Positions 1-9,110 of a stretch of 35,751 nt of DNA are shown one piece after another; the stretch's first letter is position 1; every line of letters starts with the position of its first letter. Source of the DNA: Nitrospira sp. (GTDB taxonomy: Bacteria; Nitrospirota; Nitrospiria; Nitrospirales; Nitrospiraceae); contig JACOEL010000029.1 of the NCBI GenBank assembly GCA_024998625.1, forward strand, positions 1-35,751, in the 5' to 3' direction. The position numbers were made by a program, and so were the translations under genes. The notes under the pieces are model-generated. The model had not been told where the DNA came from and searched no databases. It saw only the letters and a list, made by a program, of their open reading frames with translations.

Positions 1-56
1 TTCGAGAGGGCGGCAAGACCGTCGGCTCGGGCGTCGTCACGGAAATTTTAGCGTAG
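1..56 (+). CDS. tuf: Elongation factor Tu, C-terminal fragment (partial)
   Basis: Only the last 17 codons are inside the window, read in the frame starting at base 3 and ending at TAG 54-56. The peptide contains [15 protein letters not shown], which matches the conserved C-terminus of EF-Tu domain 3 (usually REGGRTVGAGVV). EF-Tu delivers aminoacyl-tRNA to the ribosome. A tuf gene directly before rpsJ is the usual bacterial str-S10 junction, which supports the call. Domains 1-2 cannot be examined. Confidence 0.9.
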   Translation, partial: REGGKTVGSGVVTEILA

Positions 57-96
57 TGATGTCCCGGTCCATTGGCCGGCATGTGAGGAGTTGAGC

Positions 97-408
97 GTGA
101 AAGTCGATCAAAGAATTCGAATCAGGTTGCGCGGTTTTGATTATCGCGTGCTTGATCAATCGGTAGTCGAGATCGTTGAGACTGTGAGGCGTAGTGGTGC
201 TCGAGTCGTCGGGCCTATTCCCTTGCCGACTCGCATTGAAAAGTTTACAGTGCAGCGCTCGACTCACGTTGATAAGAAGTCTCGTGAGCAATTTGAGATC
301 CGCACTCACAAGCGGTTGTTAGATATTATGGAGCCGACGCCGGAAACGATGGACTCGCTCATGAAATTGAATTTGGCGGCCGGTGTTGACGTGGAGATTA
401 AGCTCTGA
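97..408 (+). CDS. rpsJ: 30S ribosomal protein S10
   Basis: S10 is a small-subunit head protein and, as NusE, takes part in transcription antitermination. The 103-residue product begins [20 protein letters not shown] and carries the typical VGPIPLPT segment. I chose GTG 97 because TGAGGAG at 84-90 then lies 6 nt upstream; the in-frame TTG at 91 would touch the SD directly. It is the first gene of the S10 operon, 40 nt after tuf. The short spacer holds a small imperfect CCGG inverted repeat and no obvious promoter, so co-transcription with tuf is plausible. Confidence 0.97.
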   Translation: MKVDQRIRIRLRGFDYRVLDQSVVEIVETVRRSGARVVGPIPLPTRIEKFTVQRSTHVDKKSREQFEIRTHKRLLDIMEPTPETMDSLMKLNLAAGVDVEIKL

Positions 409-450
409 CGATTGGGAACGTCCAATCTCCCTTGAGCTGACAGGAAGACG

Positions 451-1071
451 ATGACAAACGGATTGTTGGGAAAAAAGTTGGGGATGACCCAAATTTATGA
501 CGAAAGTGTGCTGGCGCCAGTCACGGTGATCGAAGCTGGTCCTTGCCGCGTCGTTTCGGTCAAGACGAAAGAACGTGACGGCTATGAGGCGGTGCAGCTG
601 TCCTTCGGCGAAGTCAAGGAGCAGAGGTTGTCGCAGGGGGAGCTTGGTCACCTGAAGAAGCATCAAGCCCCTCCGAGTCGTTGGCTACGAGAGTTTCCTA
701 CAATGGGGGACGTGGCCGTCGGGCAGACTGTTAAAGTCGATATGTTCAAGAAGGGCGATTGGGTCGATGTGGTCGGTGTTTCTAAGGGTAAGGGATTTCA
801 GGGTGTTGTCCGCCGTCACAATTATGCTGGCGGCCCTGAAACGCACGGATCTATGTTTCACAGGGCGCCGGGATCCATCGGAGCCAGCTCGTATCCTTCC
901 CGCGTTTGGAAAAATAAGGCCCTTCCAGGGCATATGGGGGATGAGCGCGTCACGGTGCAGCGACTGAAGGTAGTTGACGCCCGTCCAGATGAAAACCTGT
1001 TGTTTGTCCGCGGAGCAGTGCCGGGTGGTGTGAATGGGCTGCTTATTGTGCGGAAGTCAAAAAAGAGTTGA
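451..1071 (+). CDS. rplC: 50S ribosomal protein L3
   Basis: L3 binds 23S rRNA near the peptidyl transferase centre and is an early assembly protein. The 206-residue sequence starts MTNGLLGKKLGMTQIYDE and contains the signature GVSKGKGFQGVVRRHNYAGG followed by THGSMFHRAPGSIG. Length is normal for bacterial L3. The ATG is preceded by AGGA at 442-445. It is the second gene of the S10 operon, 42 nt after rpsJ and 3 nt before rplD. Confidence 0.98.
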   Translation: MTNGLLGKKLGMTQIYDESVLAPVTVIEAGPCRVVSVKTKERDGYEAVQLSFGEVKEQRLSQGELGHLKKHQAPPSRWLREFPTMGDVAVGQTVKVDMFKKGDWVDVVGVSKGKGFQGVVRRHNYAGGPETHGSMFHRAPGSIGASSYPSRVWKNKALPGHMGDERVTVQRLKVVDARPDENLLFVRGAVPGGVNGLLIVRKSKKS

Positions 1072-1074
1072 GCC

Positions 1075-1698
1075 ATGCCGATCGTTGATGTCGTTGACTC
1101 GAAAAAGAAGAAAGTCGGTACCGTAGACTTGCCGAGCGAAGTATTCGGCTGCAAACCCCATGTACCCTTGGTTCATGAAGCCGTTGTGATGCAGCGTGCT
1201 TGTGATCGACAGGGGACCGCATCCACTCTGCGCAGGGGTGAGGTGAGCGGTTCAGGCAAAAAGCCGTGGAAGCAAAAGCATACCGGTCGAGCTCGAGCGG
1301 GTTCTTTGCGTTCTCCTGTCTGGAGGCATGGAGGGACTGTTTTCGGTCCGAAGCCGCGAAGTTACGCGTTTGGGATGCCAAGAAAGAAGTACCGCGCAGC
1401 GCTACAAAGTGCCTTGTCGGCAAAAGTGTTGGAAGGGAATGTTGTTGTGGTATCTGATTTATCCATCAATCAGGCCAAAACGAAATTGCTCGCTAACGCG
1501 CTGACGCAACTCGGTATATCCGGCACCGCTTTGCTCGTTGTTGGTGACGCCAATTCGCATCTCGTTCAGGCAGGAAAGAATCTTTCCAGCGTGACGATCT
1601 TGAGGCCTGAAGAGCTGAATGTGTACGACGTCCTTCGATGTCACTCCCTGGTCATCCCGCAAAGTGAATTAGGTCGGGTTAAGGAGGTGTGGTCATGA
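1075..1698 (+). CDS. rplD: 50S ribosomal protein L4
   Basis: L4 lines the nascent-peptide exit tunnel. In E. coli it also represses the S10 operon, a role not demonstrable here. The 207-residue product has the conserved loop KKPWKQKHTGRARAGS and SPVWRHGGTVFGPKPRSY near residues 60-95. The start has only a weak SD, and the gene begins 3 nt after rplC ends, so translation is probably coupled. Its stop overlaps the rplW start as ATGA (1695-1698). Confidence 0.98.
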   Translation: MPIVDVVDSKKKKVGTVDLPSEVFGCKPHVPLVHEAVVMQRACDRQGTASTLRRGEVSGSGKKPWKQKHTGRARAGSLRSPVWRHGGTVFGPKPRSYAFGMPRKKYRAALQSALSAKVLEGNVVVVSDLSINQAKTKLLANALTQLGISGTALLVVGDANSHLVQAGKNLSSVTILRPEELNVYDVLRCHSLVIPQSELGRVKEVWS

Positions 1699-1988
1699 AG
1701 GGCGACCTGCACCAGGTATTGATACAGCCGTTATTGACCGAAAAAATTACGGCCTTGCGTGAGCAGGGGAATACCGTAGGTTTTTTGGTGCATCCCGACG
1801 CGAATAAGATTCAGATCAGGCAGGCCGTTGAATCGCTTCTGAAGGTGAAGGTTTCCCGCGTGAACGTGGTGAATATTCGCGGAAAGGTGAAGCGGCTCGG
1901 TCGGTTTGTTGGAAAGCGGTCTGATTGGAAGAAGGCATTTGTCACGTTGAAGGAAGGCGAGAAGCTAGAGCTATTCGAAAGCGTGTAG
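1695..1988 (+). CDS. rplW: 50S ribosomal protein L23
   Basis: L23 sits at the tunnel exit and is the docking point for trigger factor and SRP. I chose ATG 1695 over the in-frame GTG 1689 because a perfect AAGGAGG (1681-1687) is then 7 nt upstream and the ATG overlaps the rplD stop. That gives 97 residues (MKGDLHQVLIQPLLTEKITAL), normal for the family. The block VRVNVVNIRGKVKRLGR-like (here VSRVNVVNIRGKVKRLGRF) and the KKAFVTL strand are typical. Confidence 0.97.
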   Translation: MKGDLHQVLIQPLLTEKITALREQGNTVGFLVHPDANKIQIRQAVESLLKVKVSRVNVVNIRGKVKRLGRFVGKRSDWKKAFVTLKEGEKLELFESV

Positions 1989-2021
1989 CCGATGGGTCTC
2001 TCGATAAAGTGAGAATCAGCT

Positions 2022-2849
2022 ATGGCATTAAAAGTTTATAAACCAACGACACCTGGCCGGCGTGGCATGACGGCCATCCAGGGAGAGAAGCTGACTAAGA
2101 AGAAGCCTGAGAAGGCTTTGACCGGTTTCCATCTTCGGACAGGCGGGCGTAATAATGACGGTCGCCAGACCATTCGATTTCGTGGGGGTGGGCATAAACG
2201 ACTTTACCGCCAGATTGATTTTCGGCGGGATAAGGCTGGCATTCCGGCTAAGGTCGCGTCCATCGAATACGATCCTAACCGCTCCTCCAGAATTGCTTTG
2301 CTGCATTATGCGGATGGAGAGAAACGTTACATTCTTGCGCCGGTAGGGTTGTCTCTCGATGATGTGGTGCAGTCTGGTGTCGGCGCCGAGGTCCGTCCTG
2401 GGAATGCGTTGCCGCTCGTGAATATTCCCCTGGGTACCACGATTCACAATATTGAATTGAAACCAGGCAAGGGTGGGCAGCTGATTCGCAGCGCCGGTGG
2501 ATCTGCTCAGGTGATGGGTCGTGACGGGGCCTACGTTCAGATTCGTCTGAAATCCGGCGAGATGCGCAAGGTGCTCTCGACTTGCATGGCCACGGTCGGT
2601 CAGGTTGGTAACGTTGATCACGAAAACGTTGTTGTTGGTAAGGCCGGTCGTACGCGGTGGAAGGGGAAACGCCCTCACGTTCGTGGTGTGGTTATGAATC
2701 CTGTCGACCACCCGCACGGTGGTGGAGAAGGAAAGTCAGGGCAAGGCAATCCCCACCCTGTGTCCCCATGGGGCACACCGGCTAAGGGGTATAAAACCCG
2801 CAAGAACAAGGCGACCGATAAGTTCATCATCTCGCGTAGGAAGAAGTAG
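2022..2849 (+). CDS. rplB: 50S ribosomal protein L2
   Basis: L2 is a primary 23S rRNA-binding protein required for subunit joining and peptidyl transferase activity. The 275-residue product has the two-domain layout, the GGGHKRLYR block near residue 56 and the C-terminal [16 protein letters not shown] motif, whose His is conserved for activity. The upstream SD is weak. The rpsS SD overlaps its stop codon. Confidence 0.98.
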   Translation: MALKVYKPTTPGRRGMTAIQGEKLTKKKPEKALTGFHLRTGGRNNDGRQTIRFRGGGHKRLYRQIDFRRDKAGIPAKVASIEYDPNRSSRIALLHYADGEKRYILAPVGLSLDDVVQSGVGAEVRPGNALPLVNIPLGTTIHNIELKPGKGGQLIRSAGGSAQVMGRDGAYVQIRLKSGEMRKVLSTCMATVGQVGNVDHENVVVGKAGRTRWKGKRPHVRGVVMNPVDHPHGGGEGKSGQGNPHPVSPWGTPAKGYKTRKNKATDKFIISRRKK

Positions 2850-2860
2850 GAGAGCGGACA

Positions 2861-3148
2861 ATGCCTCGTTCAATTACTAAGGGTCCATTCGTTGACGATC
2901 ATCTGATGAAGAAGGTTGAGCTGATGAATCAGACGAAGGATCGGAAACTGATTAAGACCTGGTCGCGTCGGTCTACTGTTGTGCCGGACATGATTGGTCA
3001 CACGTTTGCGGTGCACAACGGGAAGAAGTTTATTCCGGTTTTCGTCACGGAAAATATGGTTGGCCATAAGCTTGGTGAATTTGCTCCTACCCGGTTTTTT
3101 AAAGGGCATGGACAGGCAAAGACCGAAAAAGCAGTGGCTCTTAAGTAA
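2861..3148 (+). CDS. rpsS: 30S ribosomal protein S19
   Basis: S19 forms a head complex with S13 and contacts A-site tRNA. The 95-residue product starts [19 protein letters not shown] and contains the family motif [30 protein letters not shown] at 2848-2854 overlaps the rplB stop and gives 6 nt spacing. Length is typical. Confidence 0.98.
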   Translation: MPRSITKGPFVDDHLMKKVELMNQTKDRKLIKTWSRRSTVVPDMIGHTFAVHNGKKFIPVFVTENMVGHKLGEFAPTRFFKGHGQAKTEKAVALK

Positions 3149-3192
3149 TCGCTGGTTCGCTGAAGGATCGGAAGGTTTGGGTGGGGTCAGCT

Positions 3193-3546
3193 ATGGCAGA
3201 AGCAAAAGCAATATTACGATTTGTGAGAGTGACGCCTCGGAAGGCGCGCATTGTCATCGATATGATTCGCGGGCAACAGGTGCCGATGGCGTTGGCTATG
3301 CTCCGGCACACTCCGAAGCATGCCGCACGTGTCATTGAGAAACTTCTTCGTTCCGCCGTTGCCAATGCCGAGCAGAAGGAATTGGGCGACAGCGACGAAA
3401 TGTGGGTGTCTCAAGCCGTGGTGAACTGCGGCCCCATTTATAAGCGTTTTCGGGCGCGATCGATGGGCCGGGCGAACTCAATCCAGAAGCGCACCAGCCA
3501 TATCACCATTGCGGTTGCTGCTCCTGGCGCCGCGGTGAACAGCTAG
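3193..3546 (+). CDS. rplV: 50S ribosomal protein L22
   Basis: L22 extends a hairpin into the exit tunnel. The product (117 residues from ATG 3193, MAEAKAILRFVRVTPRKARI) has the conserved RVTPRKARIVIDMIRG start and the C-terminal loop RARGRA-type segment (here RFRARSMGRANSIQKRTSHITI). An in-frame GTG at 3181 exists, but it forms part of the G-rich SD-like stretch 3181-3186, which sits 6 nt before the ATG; I prefer the ATG. Confidence 0.97.
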   Translation: MAEAKAILRFVRVTPRKARIVIDMIRGQQVPMALAMLRHTPKHAARVIEKLLRSAVANAEQKELGDSDEMWVSQAVVNCGPIYKRFRARSMGRANSIQKRTSHITIAVAAPGAAVNS

Positions 3547-3578
3547 AGCTTTTACACTTAGACTGAGGGTTATTCTTC

Positions 3579-4247
3579 ATGGGTCAGAAGACACATCCAA
3601 TTGGGTATCGCATCGGGTATAACTACACGTGGAGCTCCCGCTGGTACGCGGATAAGGACTATGCAAGGCTTCTCCATCAGGACATTAAGATCCGAAAGAT
3701 GGTGAAAGCAAAGCTGTACCATGCTGGAGTCGCCAAGGTGGAAATTGAGCGCTCTGGTGATCAGACGCGGGTGATTATTCATACGGCTCGTCCGGGAATC
3801 ATCATTGGACGCAAAGGCGCAGAGGTTGACAAGCTCAAAGCTACTCTAGAGAAGGAATACTCCGGTCAGGCGTACATCACGGTCAAAGAAATCAAGAAGC
3901 CAGAATTGGACGCGCAGTTGGTTAGCGAGAATGTCGCGACTCAATTGGAGAAGCGCGTTGCGTTTCGTCGCGCGATGAAGCGTAGTGTGCAGTCTGCCCT
4001 TCGTCTAGGGGCCCAAGGCATCAAGATTATGGTGGCTGGACGTTTGGGTGGTGCGGAAATTGCCAGAACAGAGTGGTATCGCGAAGGGCGCGTACCCCTT
4101 CATACTTTGCGCGCCGAGGTGGACTATGGTTTCGCCGAGGCTCATACCACCATGGGGCAGATTGGTGTGAAGACCTGGATCTACAAGGGTGAACTATTGC
4201 CTGCCCTTCAACTGAAACCAGACTCGGCATTAGGCCGTCTTGGCTGA
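3579..4247 (+). CDS. rpsC: 30S ribosomal protein S3
   Basis: S3 lies at the mRNA entry tunnel and helps the ribosomal helicase activity. The 222-residue protein begins [14 protein letters not shown], has the KH domain with [15 protein letters not shown] near residues 75-90, and the C-terminal [29 protein letters not shown] block. GAGGG at 3565-3569 is the SD, 9 nt from ATG. Confidence 0.98.
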   Translation: MGQKTHPIGYRIGYNYTWSSRWYADKDYARLLHQDIKIRKMVKAKLYHAGVAKVEIERSGDQTRVIIHTARPGIIIGRKGAEVDKLKATLEKEYSGQAYITVKEIKKPELDAQLVSENVATQLEKRVAFRRAMKRSVQSALRLGAQGIKIMVAGRLGGAEIARTEWYREGRVPLHTLRAEVDYGFAEAHTTMGQIGVKTWIYKGELLPALQLKPDSALGRLG

Positions 4248-4275
4248 AGAGCCTCGATAAGGAAAAGGTGGGTTT

Positions 4276-4692
4276 GTGTTAGCGCCAAAGAAAGTTAAGT
4301 TCAGAAAAATGCAGAAGGGTCGCATGCGGGGGAAAGCCTACCGTGGCGGGGCGATTACACTTGGTGAGTTTGGCTTGAAGGCATTGGAGCCGGGTTGGGT
4401 CACTAGCCGCCAAATTGAGGCAGCGCGTATTGCCATCACCCGCTTCGTCAAGCGCGGTGGGCAAGTTTGGACTAGAATATTCCCGGATAAACCTATTACC
4501 AAAAAGCCGGCTGAAACTCGCATGGGTAAGGGAAAAGGAAACCCGGAATATTGGGTGGCGGTGGTCAAGCCTGGTCGGATCATGTACGAAATGAGTGGCG
4601 TAGCTCCCGATGTCGCGAAGCAGGCCTTGAAATTAGCTGCTTACAAGCTTCCTGTCGCAACTAAATTTGTTGTCCGCGGCGAGTTTCAGTAA
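4276..4692 (+). CDS. rplP: 50S ribosomal protein L16
   Basis: L16 organises the A-site and tRNA-binding region of the large subunit. The 138-residue product starts at GTG with [18 protein letters not shown] and contains [34 protein letters not shown], the L16 signature. AAGGTGG at 4265-4271 lies just upstream. It starts 28 nt after rpsC. Confidence 0.97.
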   Translation: MLAPKKVKFRKMQKGRMRGKAYRGGAITLGEFGLKALEPGWVTSRQIEAARIAITRFVKRGGQVWTRIFPDKPITKKPAETRMGKGKGNPEYWVAVVKPGRIMYEMSGVAPDVAKQALKLAAYKLPVATKFVVRGEFQ

Positions 4693-4720
4693 CCTGTAGC
4701 GCGTGTTGAGTGGTGATGTG

Positions 4721-4942
4721 ATGGATGTAAAAGAACTGAGCGGTCTCTCAATTGATGAGTTGGCCGAAAAAGAAAAGCAGTTGCGTCATGAGCTGTTTAA
4801 TTTTCGATTCCAGCTCGGGATCGGACGGTTAGAGAATCCGATGCAAGTTCGGGCTACGAAGCGTGATATTGCCCGGCTCAAAACAGTCAGGCGTCAACTG
4901 GAATTGTTGCAGACACAGGCCGATCAGCCGGTCGCCAAGTAG
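4721..4942 (+). CDS. rpmC: 50S ribosomal protein L29
   Basis: L29 is a small two-helix protein at the tunnel exit next to L23. I chose ATG 4721 ([17 protein letters not shown], 73 residues). The in-frame GTG 4703 and TTG 4706 would add six or five residues absent from the family, whereas GAGTGGTG at 4708-4715 gives proper SD spacing to 4721. The conserved KELFNLRFQ-like segment appears as [19 protein letters not shown]. Confidence 0.95.
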   Translation: MDVKELSGLSIDELAEKEKQLRHELFNFRFQLGIGRLENPMQVRATKRDIARLKTVRRQLELLQTQADQPVAK

Positions 4943-4956
4943 GAGAGAAGGGGCGT

Positions 4957-5226
4957 ATGAAGGAAGGCCAACAACATCGACGTGAATGGTATGGCAACGT
5001 CGTCAGCAACAAGATGAATAAGACGGTGGTCGTTGCCGTGGAGCGCTCCGTCATTCATCCCATCTACAAAAAAGTTCTTCGCCGAGTGACAAAGCTCAAG
5101 GCGCACGATGAAGGTAACGTGTGCAAAGTAGGGGATCGGGTGCAGCTCAGTGAGACACGTCCCATCAGCAAAGATAAGCATTGGCGTGTGGTGCGCGTCA
5201 TGGTCAAGGGGCAACCTGAAAAGTAA
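4957..5226 (+). CDS. rpsQ: 30S ribosomal protein S17
   Basis: S17 is a primary 16S rRNA-binding protein of the small-subunit body. The 89-residue OB-fold product shows [17 protein letters not shown] and [27 protein letters not shown], the diagnostic family blocks. AGGAGAGAAGGGG starting at 4942 gives an ample SD that overlaps the rpmC stop. A 60-nt spacer follows before rplN. Confidence 0.98.
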   Translation: MKEGQQHRREWYGNVVSNKMNKTVVVAVERSVIHPIYKKVLRRVTKLKAHDEGNVCKVGDRVQLSETRPISKDKHWRVVRVMVKGQPEK

Positions 5227-5286
5227 CTACGGAACACACTTGAACCGCTGAGGTGATTCGATCCTTAGCAGTGAGTAGGGCAGGGC

Positions 5287-5655
5287 ATGATTCAGAATTA
5301 CACATACATGGATGTGGCCGATAATTCCGGCGCGAAGCAAGTCATGTGTTTTCATGTGCTTGGTGGGACCAGGCGTCGGTATGGATCGTTAGGCGACATT
5401 GTTGTCGTGGCTGTCAAGGAGGCGATCCCTCAGGCTGGTGTGAAGAAAGGTGATGTGAGTCGGGCAGTCATTGTCCGCACGACGAAGGAAGTTCGCCGTG
5501 ACGACGGGTCTTACATCAAGTTTGACCGCAATGCCTGTGTGTTGATCAACGCACAAGGTGAGCCTGTTGGGACCCGTATTTTCGGCCCAGTCGCTCGTGA
5601 GCTTCGATGGAAGAAGTTCATGAAAATTATCTCGCTTGCGCCGGAAGTCTTGTAG
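5287..5655 (+). CDS. rplN: 50S ribosomal protein L14
   Basis: L14 lies at the subunit interface and forms an inter-subunit bridge; it is the first gene of the spc operon in E. coli. The 122-residue product starts [21 protein letters not shown] and has the signature [19 protein letters not shown]; length is exactly typical. The 60 nt upstream carry AGGGCAGGG as SD but no clear promoter, so S10 and spc genes are probably one transcript. Confidence 0.98.
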   Translation: MIQNYTYMDVADNSGAKQVMCFHVLGGTRRRYGSLGDIVVVAVKEAIPQAGVKKGDVSRAVIVRTTKEVRRDDGSYIKFDRNACVLINAQGEPVGTRIFGPVARELRWKKFMKIISLAPEVL

Positions 5656-5681
5656 TTGAAGGAAGAAAGGTTCTGGTAGGG

Positions 5682-6008
5682 ATGGCACGAATCAAAACGA
5701 AAATTCGCAAGGGCGACACCGTCGTGGTGGTGACCGGCCGTGAGCGCGGCAAATCAGGCAAGGTCTTGTCTGTCGATACTGTAAACGGCAAGGTCTTGGT
5801 GGAAAAACTGAATATGATCAAGCGTCATACCAAGCCGAATCAAAAACTTCGTCAGGGTGGGATTCTTGAGCGCGAGGCACCGCTTGCCATTTCCAATGTG
5901 ATGTTTTTGTGTCCAGTTACGAAGAAGCCAACTCGGTTGGGGGTCAAGCGACAGGAAGATGGTCGGCGGGCCAGGCTGAGTAAGAAATCTAAAGAAATCG
6001 TCGAATAG
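5682..6008 (+). CDS. rplX: 50S ribosomal protein L24
   Basis: L24 initiates large-subunit assembly. I start it at ATG 5682 ([19 protein letters not shown], 108 residues), which gives the KOW motif at residues 9-35 and a normal length. An upstream in-frame ATG at 5607 lies inside rplN and would add 25 residues unlike any L24. GAAAGG at 5665-5670 is a slightly distant SD. Confidence 0.96.
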   Translation: MARIKTKIRKGDTVVVVTGRERGKSGKVLSVDTVNGKVLVEKLNMIKRHTKPNQKLRQGGILEREAPLAISNVMFLCPVTKKPTRLGVKRQEDGRRARLSKKSKEIVE

Positions 6009-6028
6009 TCGGAACAGGAAAGACGTTC

Positions 6029-6682
6029 ATGGCAAAAGTAGAGAAGGGTAAGGGCGGCAAAGGAGTTACTCCAAAGTCGTCAGCAAAGAAGGAAGCGGCT
6101 GTTCCTGAGATCTCTCAGGACTCCGGCAATGAGCATCAATTCGCGCCGCGACTGAGGGAGACCTATCGCGAGCAGGTAGTTCCGGCTCTCATGAAAGAGT
6201 TTGGCTACGGAAATTTGATGCAAGTTCCAAGGCTTGAAAGAATCGTCTTAAACGTGGGTATGGGTGAGGCGATTCAGAACGTCAAGTTACTTGAGAGTGC
6301 GTCGAATGAACTGGGGATCATCACCGGTCAAAAGCCTGTGACTACAAGAGCAAAAAAGGCCATCGCCGGCTTTAAGCTGAGGCAGGGCATGCCCATCGGT
6401 GCGAAGGTTACGCTTAGGAGCCGTCGCATGTGGGAGTTCCTTGATCGATTAATTTCTCTCGCGCTCCCACGAATCCGTGACTTTCGTGGTATATCCCCCA
6501 AGGCTTTTGATGGCCGCGGCAATTATACGCTCGGCTTAAAAGAGCAATTGATTTTTCCGGAGATTGAGTATGATAGTGTCGCCTCGATCCACGGTATGGA
6601 TATCACCATTGTCACTACCGCGAGAACGAATGACGAAGGCAAGGCGTTGCTCAAGCACTTGGGTATGCCGTTTCGGGCCTAG
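6029..6682 (+). CDS. rplE: 50S ribosomal protein L5 with N-terminal extension
   Basis: L5 binds 5S rRNA and contacts P-site tRNA. The conserved body starts near residue 39 ([20 protein letters not shown]) and includes [36 protein letters not shown] and FPEIEYD. At 217 residues it is about 38 longer than the usual 179-180. The excess is an N-terminal tail rich in Lys, Gly and Ser ([13 protein letters not shown]). No in-frame start codon lies near the canonical start, and CAGGAAAG precedes ATG 6029, so the extension appears genuine. Confidence 0.97.
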   Translation: MAKVEKGKGGKGVTPKSSAKKEAAVPEISQDSGNEHQFAPRLRETYREQVVPALMKEFGYGNLMQVPRLERIVLNVGMGEAIQNVKLLESASNELGIITGQKPVTTRAKKAIAGFKLRQGMPIGAKVTLRSRRMWEFLDRLISLALPRIRDFRGISPKAFDGRGNYTLGLKEQLIFPEIEYDSVASIHGMDITIVTTARTNDEGKALLKHLGMPFRA

Positions 6683-6739
6683 TGCGCATTTAGTTCGCTA
6701 GCTGTGGCGTGGTAGGCAAGTACCAGTAAGGGGGATTCA

Positions 6740-6925
6740 GTGTCTAGATTAGCGCTCAAGAATAAGGCCGCTGCAAAGTCAAAGTTCGTCTGTCGTGACT
6801 ATCACCGATGCGGGCTCTGTGGTCGCGTCCGAGGGTTTTTGCGCCGTTTTCGGATGTGCCGTATTTGTTTTCGATTTCTGAGCCTCAAGGGTGAAATTCC
6901 CGGAGTGCGAAAGTCAAGCTGGTAG
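6740..6925 (+). CDS. rpsN: 30S ribosomal protein S14, zinc-binding type Z
   Basis: S14 is a late-assembling small-subunit head protein. The 61-residue length and two CxxC pairs (C24/C27 and C40/C43, in RCGLCGR and CRICFR) identify the short zinc-ribbon form. Translation starts at GTG, with AAGGGGG at 6728-6734 placed 5 nt upstream. Spacers of 57 nt before it and 45 nt after it hold no recognisable element. Confidence 0.97.
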   Translation: MSRLALKNKAAAKSKFVCRDYHRCGLCGRVRGFLRRFRMCRICFRFLSLKGEIPGVRKSSW

Positions 6926-6970
6926 TCGGCCTGCTGGAAGCTTGCCGCTGCAAGCGTAGAAGAGGAATGC

Positions 6971-7366
6971 ATGATTACTGATCCAATTGCTGATCTGTTA
7001 GTGAGATTAGGGAATGCTGCTCGTCGGCGTCAAGATGTGGTGAAGATCCCAGTTTCCAAGGTGAAGCGGCAGATTCTCAATATCCTTGGCAAGGAAGGAT
7101 TCATTCTTGGTTACGGCGAAGTTCAAGAAGACGGTCATCCCTACTTCTCCGTCCAGCTTCGCTACGTTGAGGAGGCGCGACCGATGATCACGGGTATGCG
7201 TCGAATCAGCAAGCCTGGGCGTCGCGTGTATGTCGGTCGGGATGACGTGCCTAAGGTAAGGAATGGGATTGGTTTGGCGGTCATCTCTACCTCGAAAGGT
7301 CTTATGACCGACAGTGATTCCAGGCGGTCAGGGTTAGGTGGGGAAGTTCTTTGTTCCGTCTGGTAA
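6971..7366 (+). CDS. rpsH: 30S ribosomal protein S8
   Basis: S8 is a primary 16S rRNA binder and, in E. coli, the spc-operon repressor. The 131-residue product begins MITDPIADLLVRLGNAARRR and ends in the conserved GIGLAVISTSKGLMTD block, followed by GGEVLCSVW. AGAGGAA lies upstream of the ATG. Length is normal. Confidence 0.98.
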   Translation: MITDPIADLLVRLGNAARRRQDVVKIPVSKVKRQILNILGKEGFILGYGEVQEDGHPYFSVQLRYVEEARPMITGMRRISKPGRRVYVGRDDVPKVRNGIGLAVISTSKGLMTDSDSRRSGLGGEVLCSVW

Positions 7367-7422
7367 AAGTGTCGGCTGAGGCGCGGTAATAACTGGGGTC
7401 GCTGTAACGTAACGGGGTTCGT

Positions 7423-7959
7423 ATGTCGCGGATAGGGCGGAAACCAATTTCAGTTCCAGCTGGTGTGGACATTAAGGTGGCCGGTCGTGTCGTTTCAGTT
7501 AAGGGCCCGATTGGAAAACTTGACTGGAAGTTGACCGATGGATTGAGCGTTGCTGTCAATGACGGGCAGTTAGTGGTCAACCGTTCCGGTGACGCGCGCC
7601 AGATACGCGCGATGCACGGGTTGGTGCGTGCTGAGCTCAGTAACATTATCCAGGGTGTCACGAAGGGTTATGAGAAAGCCCTTGAGATTACTGGTGTCGG
7701 TTACAAGGCGCAGCTTCAGGGACGGGAGATGAGTTTCAATGTCGGGTACATTAATCCCGTGACGTATACCGTTCCCGCAGGCATTGATGTCAAGGTCGAC
7801 AAGCAGACCCTCATCTCCATTAAGGGCGTTGATAAACGGCTAGTCGGTCAAGTCGCAGCGAACATTCGCTCGATTAAGCCACCTGATGTGTATAAGCAAA
7901 AAGGAATTCGATACGCCGGGGAAGTCTTGAGGAAGAAGGCGGGCAAGACCGGCAAGTAG
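7423..7959 (+). CDS. rplF: 50S ribosomal protein L6
   Basis: L6 sits near the sarcin-ricin loop. The 178-residue product has two repeated alpha/beta domains, starting MSRIGRKPISVPAGVDIKV, and carries the C-terminal signature RSIKPPDVYKQKGIRYAGEV. The SD is weak (GGGG just upstream). It is separated by 56 nt from rpsH and 9 nt from rplR. Confidence 0.98.
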   Translation: MSRIGRKPISVPAGVDIKVAGRVVSVKGPIGKLDWKLTDGLSVAVNDGQLVVNRSGDARQIRAMHGLVRAELSNIIQGVTKGYEKALEITGVGYKAQLQGREMSFNVGYINPVTYTVPAGIDVKVDKQTLISIKGVDKRLVGQVAANIRSIKPPDVYKQKGIRYAGEVLRKKAGKTGK

Positions 7960-7968
7960 AGGCATCTG

Positions 7969-8334
7969 ATGAATACTCAAGAAAAAAATAGAAAATTAGC
8001 ACGCCGTAAACAACGTGTTAGGAAATCAGTCATCGGGACGAGTGAACGCCCGCGTTTGAATGTGTTTCGCAGTCGTGCTCACATTTACGCGCAAATTATC
8101 GATGACCTGCGCGGGCATACGGTAGCGTCGGCTTCTACGCTGGACGAATCATTGCGCAAAACCGTGAAGTCGACGGGAAGTATCGAGGGTGCGAAAGCCG
8201 TTGGAAAGCTTATCGCCGAGCGTGCAAAGGCTGCCAAGGTCTCTACGGTAGTTTTTGATCGCGGAGGCCGGCAGTATCATGGTCGCGTGAAGGCCTTGGC
8301 TGAAGCGTCGCGTGAAGGCGGCCTGCAGTTTTAG
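7969..8334 (+). CDS. rplR: 50S ribosomal protein L18
   Basis: L18 binds 5S rRNA together with L5. The 121-residue product has a basic N-terminus ([18 protein letters not shown]), then [22 protein letters not shown] and the C-terminal [26 protein letters not shown] typical of bacterial L18. GAGG overlapping the rplF stop serves as SD. Confidence 0.98.
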   Translation: MNTQEKNRKLARRKQRVRKSVIGTSERPRLNVFRSRAHIYAQIIDDLRGHTVASASTLDESLRKTVKSTGSIEGAKAVGKLIAERAKAAKVSTVVFDRGGRQYHGRVKALAEASREGGLQF

Positions 8335-8397
8335 GCAAGGAATCATGCAGATTGCTCGTGACGAGCCAATTGCGACGACTTAAAGGAGAATGACGTT

Positions 8398-8901
8398 GTG
8401 CGAGTCAATCCCGAAGAATTGAGCCTCAAAGACAAGGTGGTATTTATCAACCGTGTCGCCAAAGTAGTTAAGGGCGGTAAGCGTTTTAACTTCTGCGCGT
8501 TGGTTGTGGTCGGAGATGGGCAGGGGTACGTTGGTGTGGGGAAGGGCAAAGCGGCAGAGGTGCCCGTCGCAATTTCAAAGGCTGTCGAACAGGCGAAAAA
8601 GCATCTGGTGCGCGTTCCCATCAAGGGGGGTACTATACCGCACGAAGTGCACGGACTGTTTGGTGCTGAGCATGTGCTGTTGAAGCCTGCTGCCGATGGA
8701 ACCGGAATCATCGCCGGAGGCGCTGTGCGGGCTGTGGTCGAACTCGCAGGGGCGCATAACATTATTGCCAAAACATTGGGCCGCGGCAATCCGTTTAATG
8801 CCGTCAGAGCCACTCTTCATGGGCTCCAGCAGTTGTGTGATCCTCAAGAAATGATGAGGCTACGCCGCAGCGCTGGAAGCGAAGCGCAGGTACATGTCTA
8901 A
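8398..8901 (+). CDS. rpsE: 30S ribosomal protein S5
   Basis: S5 contributes to decoding fidelity at the mRNA entry site. The 167-residue product starts at GTG, preceded by AAGGAGAA, and has the double-stranded RNA-binding fold followed by [22 protein letters not shown] and [14 protein letters not shown]. Its stop TAA shares its last A with the rpmD ATG. Confidence 0.98.
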   Translation: MRVNPEELSLKDKVVFINRVAKVVKGGKRFNFCALVVVGDGQGYVGVGKGKAAEVPVAISKAVEQAKKHLVRVPIKGGTIPHEVHGLFGAEHVLLKPAADGTGIIAGGAVRAVVELAGAHNIIAKTLGRGNPFNAVRATLHGLQQLCDPQEMMRLRRSAGSEAQVHV

Positions 8902-9110
8902 TGGCTACTGAAAAGAAATCAACAATTGCTCAGGCGAGCCTTCGTATCACCCTGAAGCGGAGCCCTATCGGTACGCCGCATAAGCACCGATTGGTGCTGA
9001 GGGGATTGGGGCTTCGAAAACTCAATGCTACTGTGTTGCGTCCTGCCAGTGATCAGGTGAAGGGCATGATTGCAAAGGTGGGCTATTTACTGGAAGTGAG
9101 TCCCCAATGA
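8901..9110 (+). CDS. rpmD: 50S ribosomal protein L30
   Basis: L30 is a small peripheral large-subunit protein. The 69-residue product shows ITLKRSPIGTPHKHRLVLRGLGLRKLN, the family signature, after a 12-residue N-terminal tail slightly longer than in E. coli. The start overlaps rpsE by 1 nt, and its TGA overlaps the rplO start as ATGA, implying coupled translation along rpsE-rpmD-rplO. Confidence 0.97.
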   Translation: MATEKKSTIAQASLRITLKRSPIGTPHKHRLVLRGLGLRKLNATVLRPASDQVKGMIAKVGYLLEVSPQ

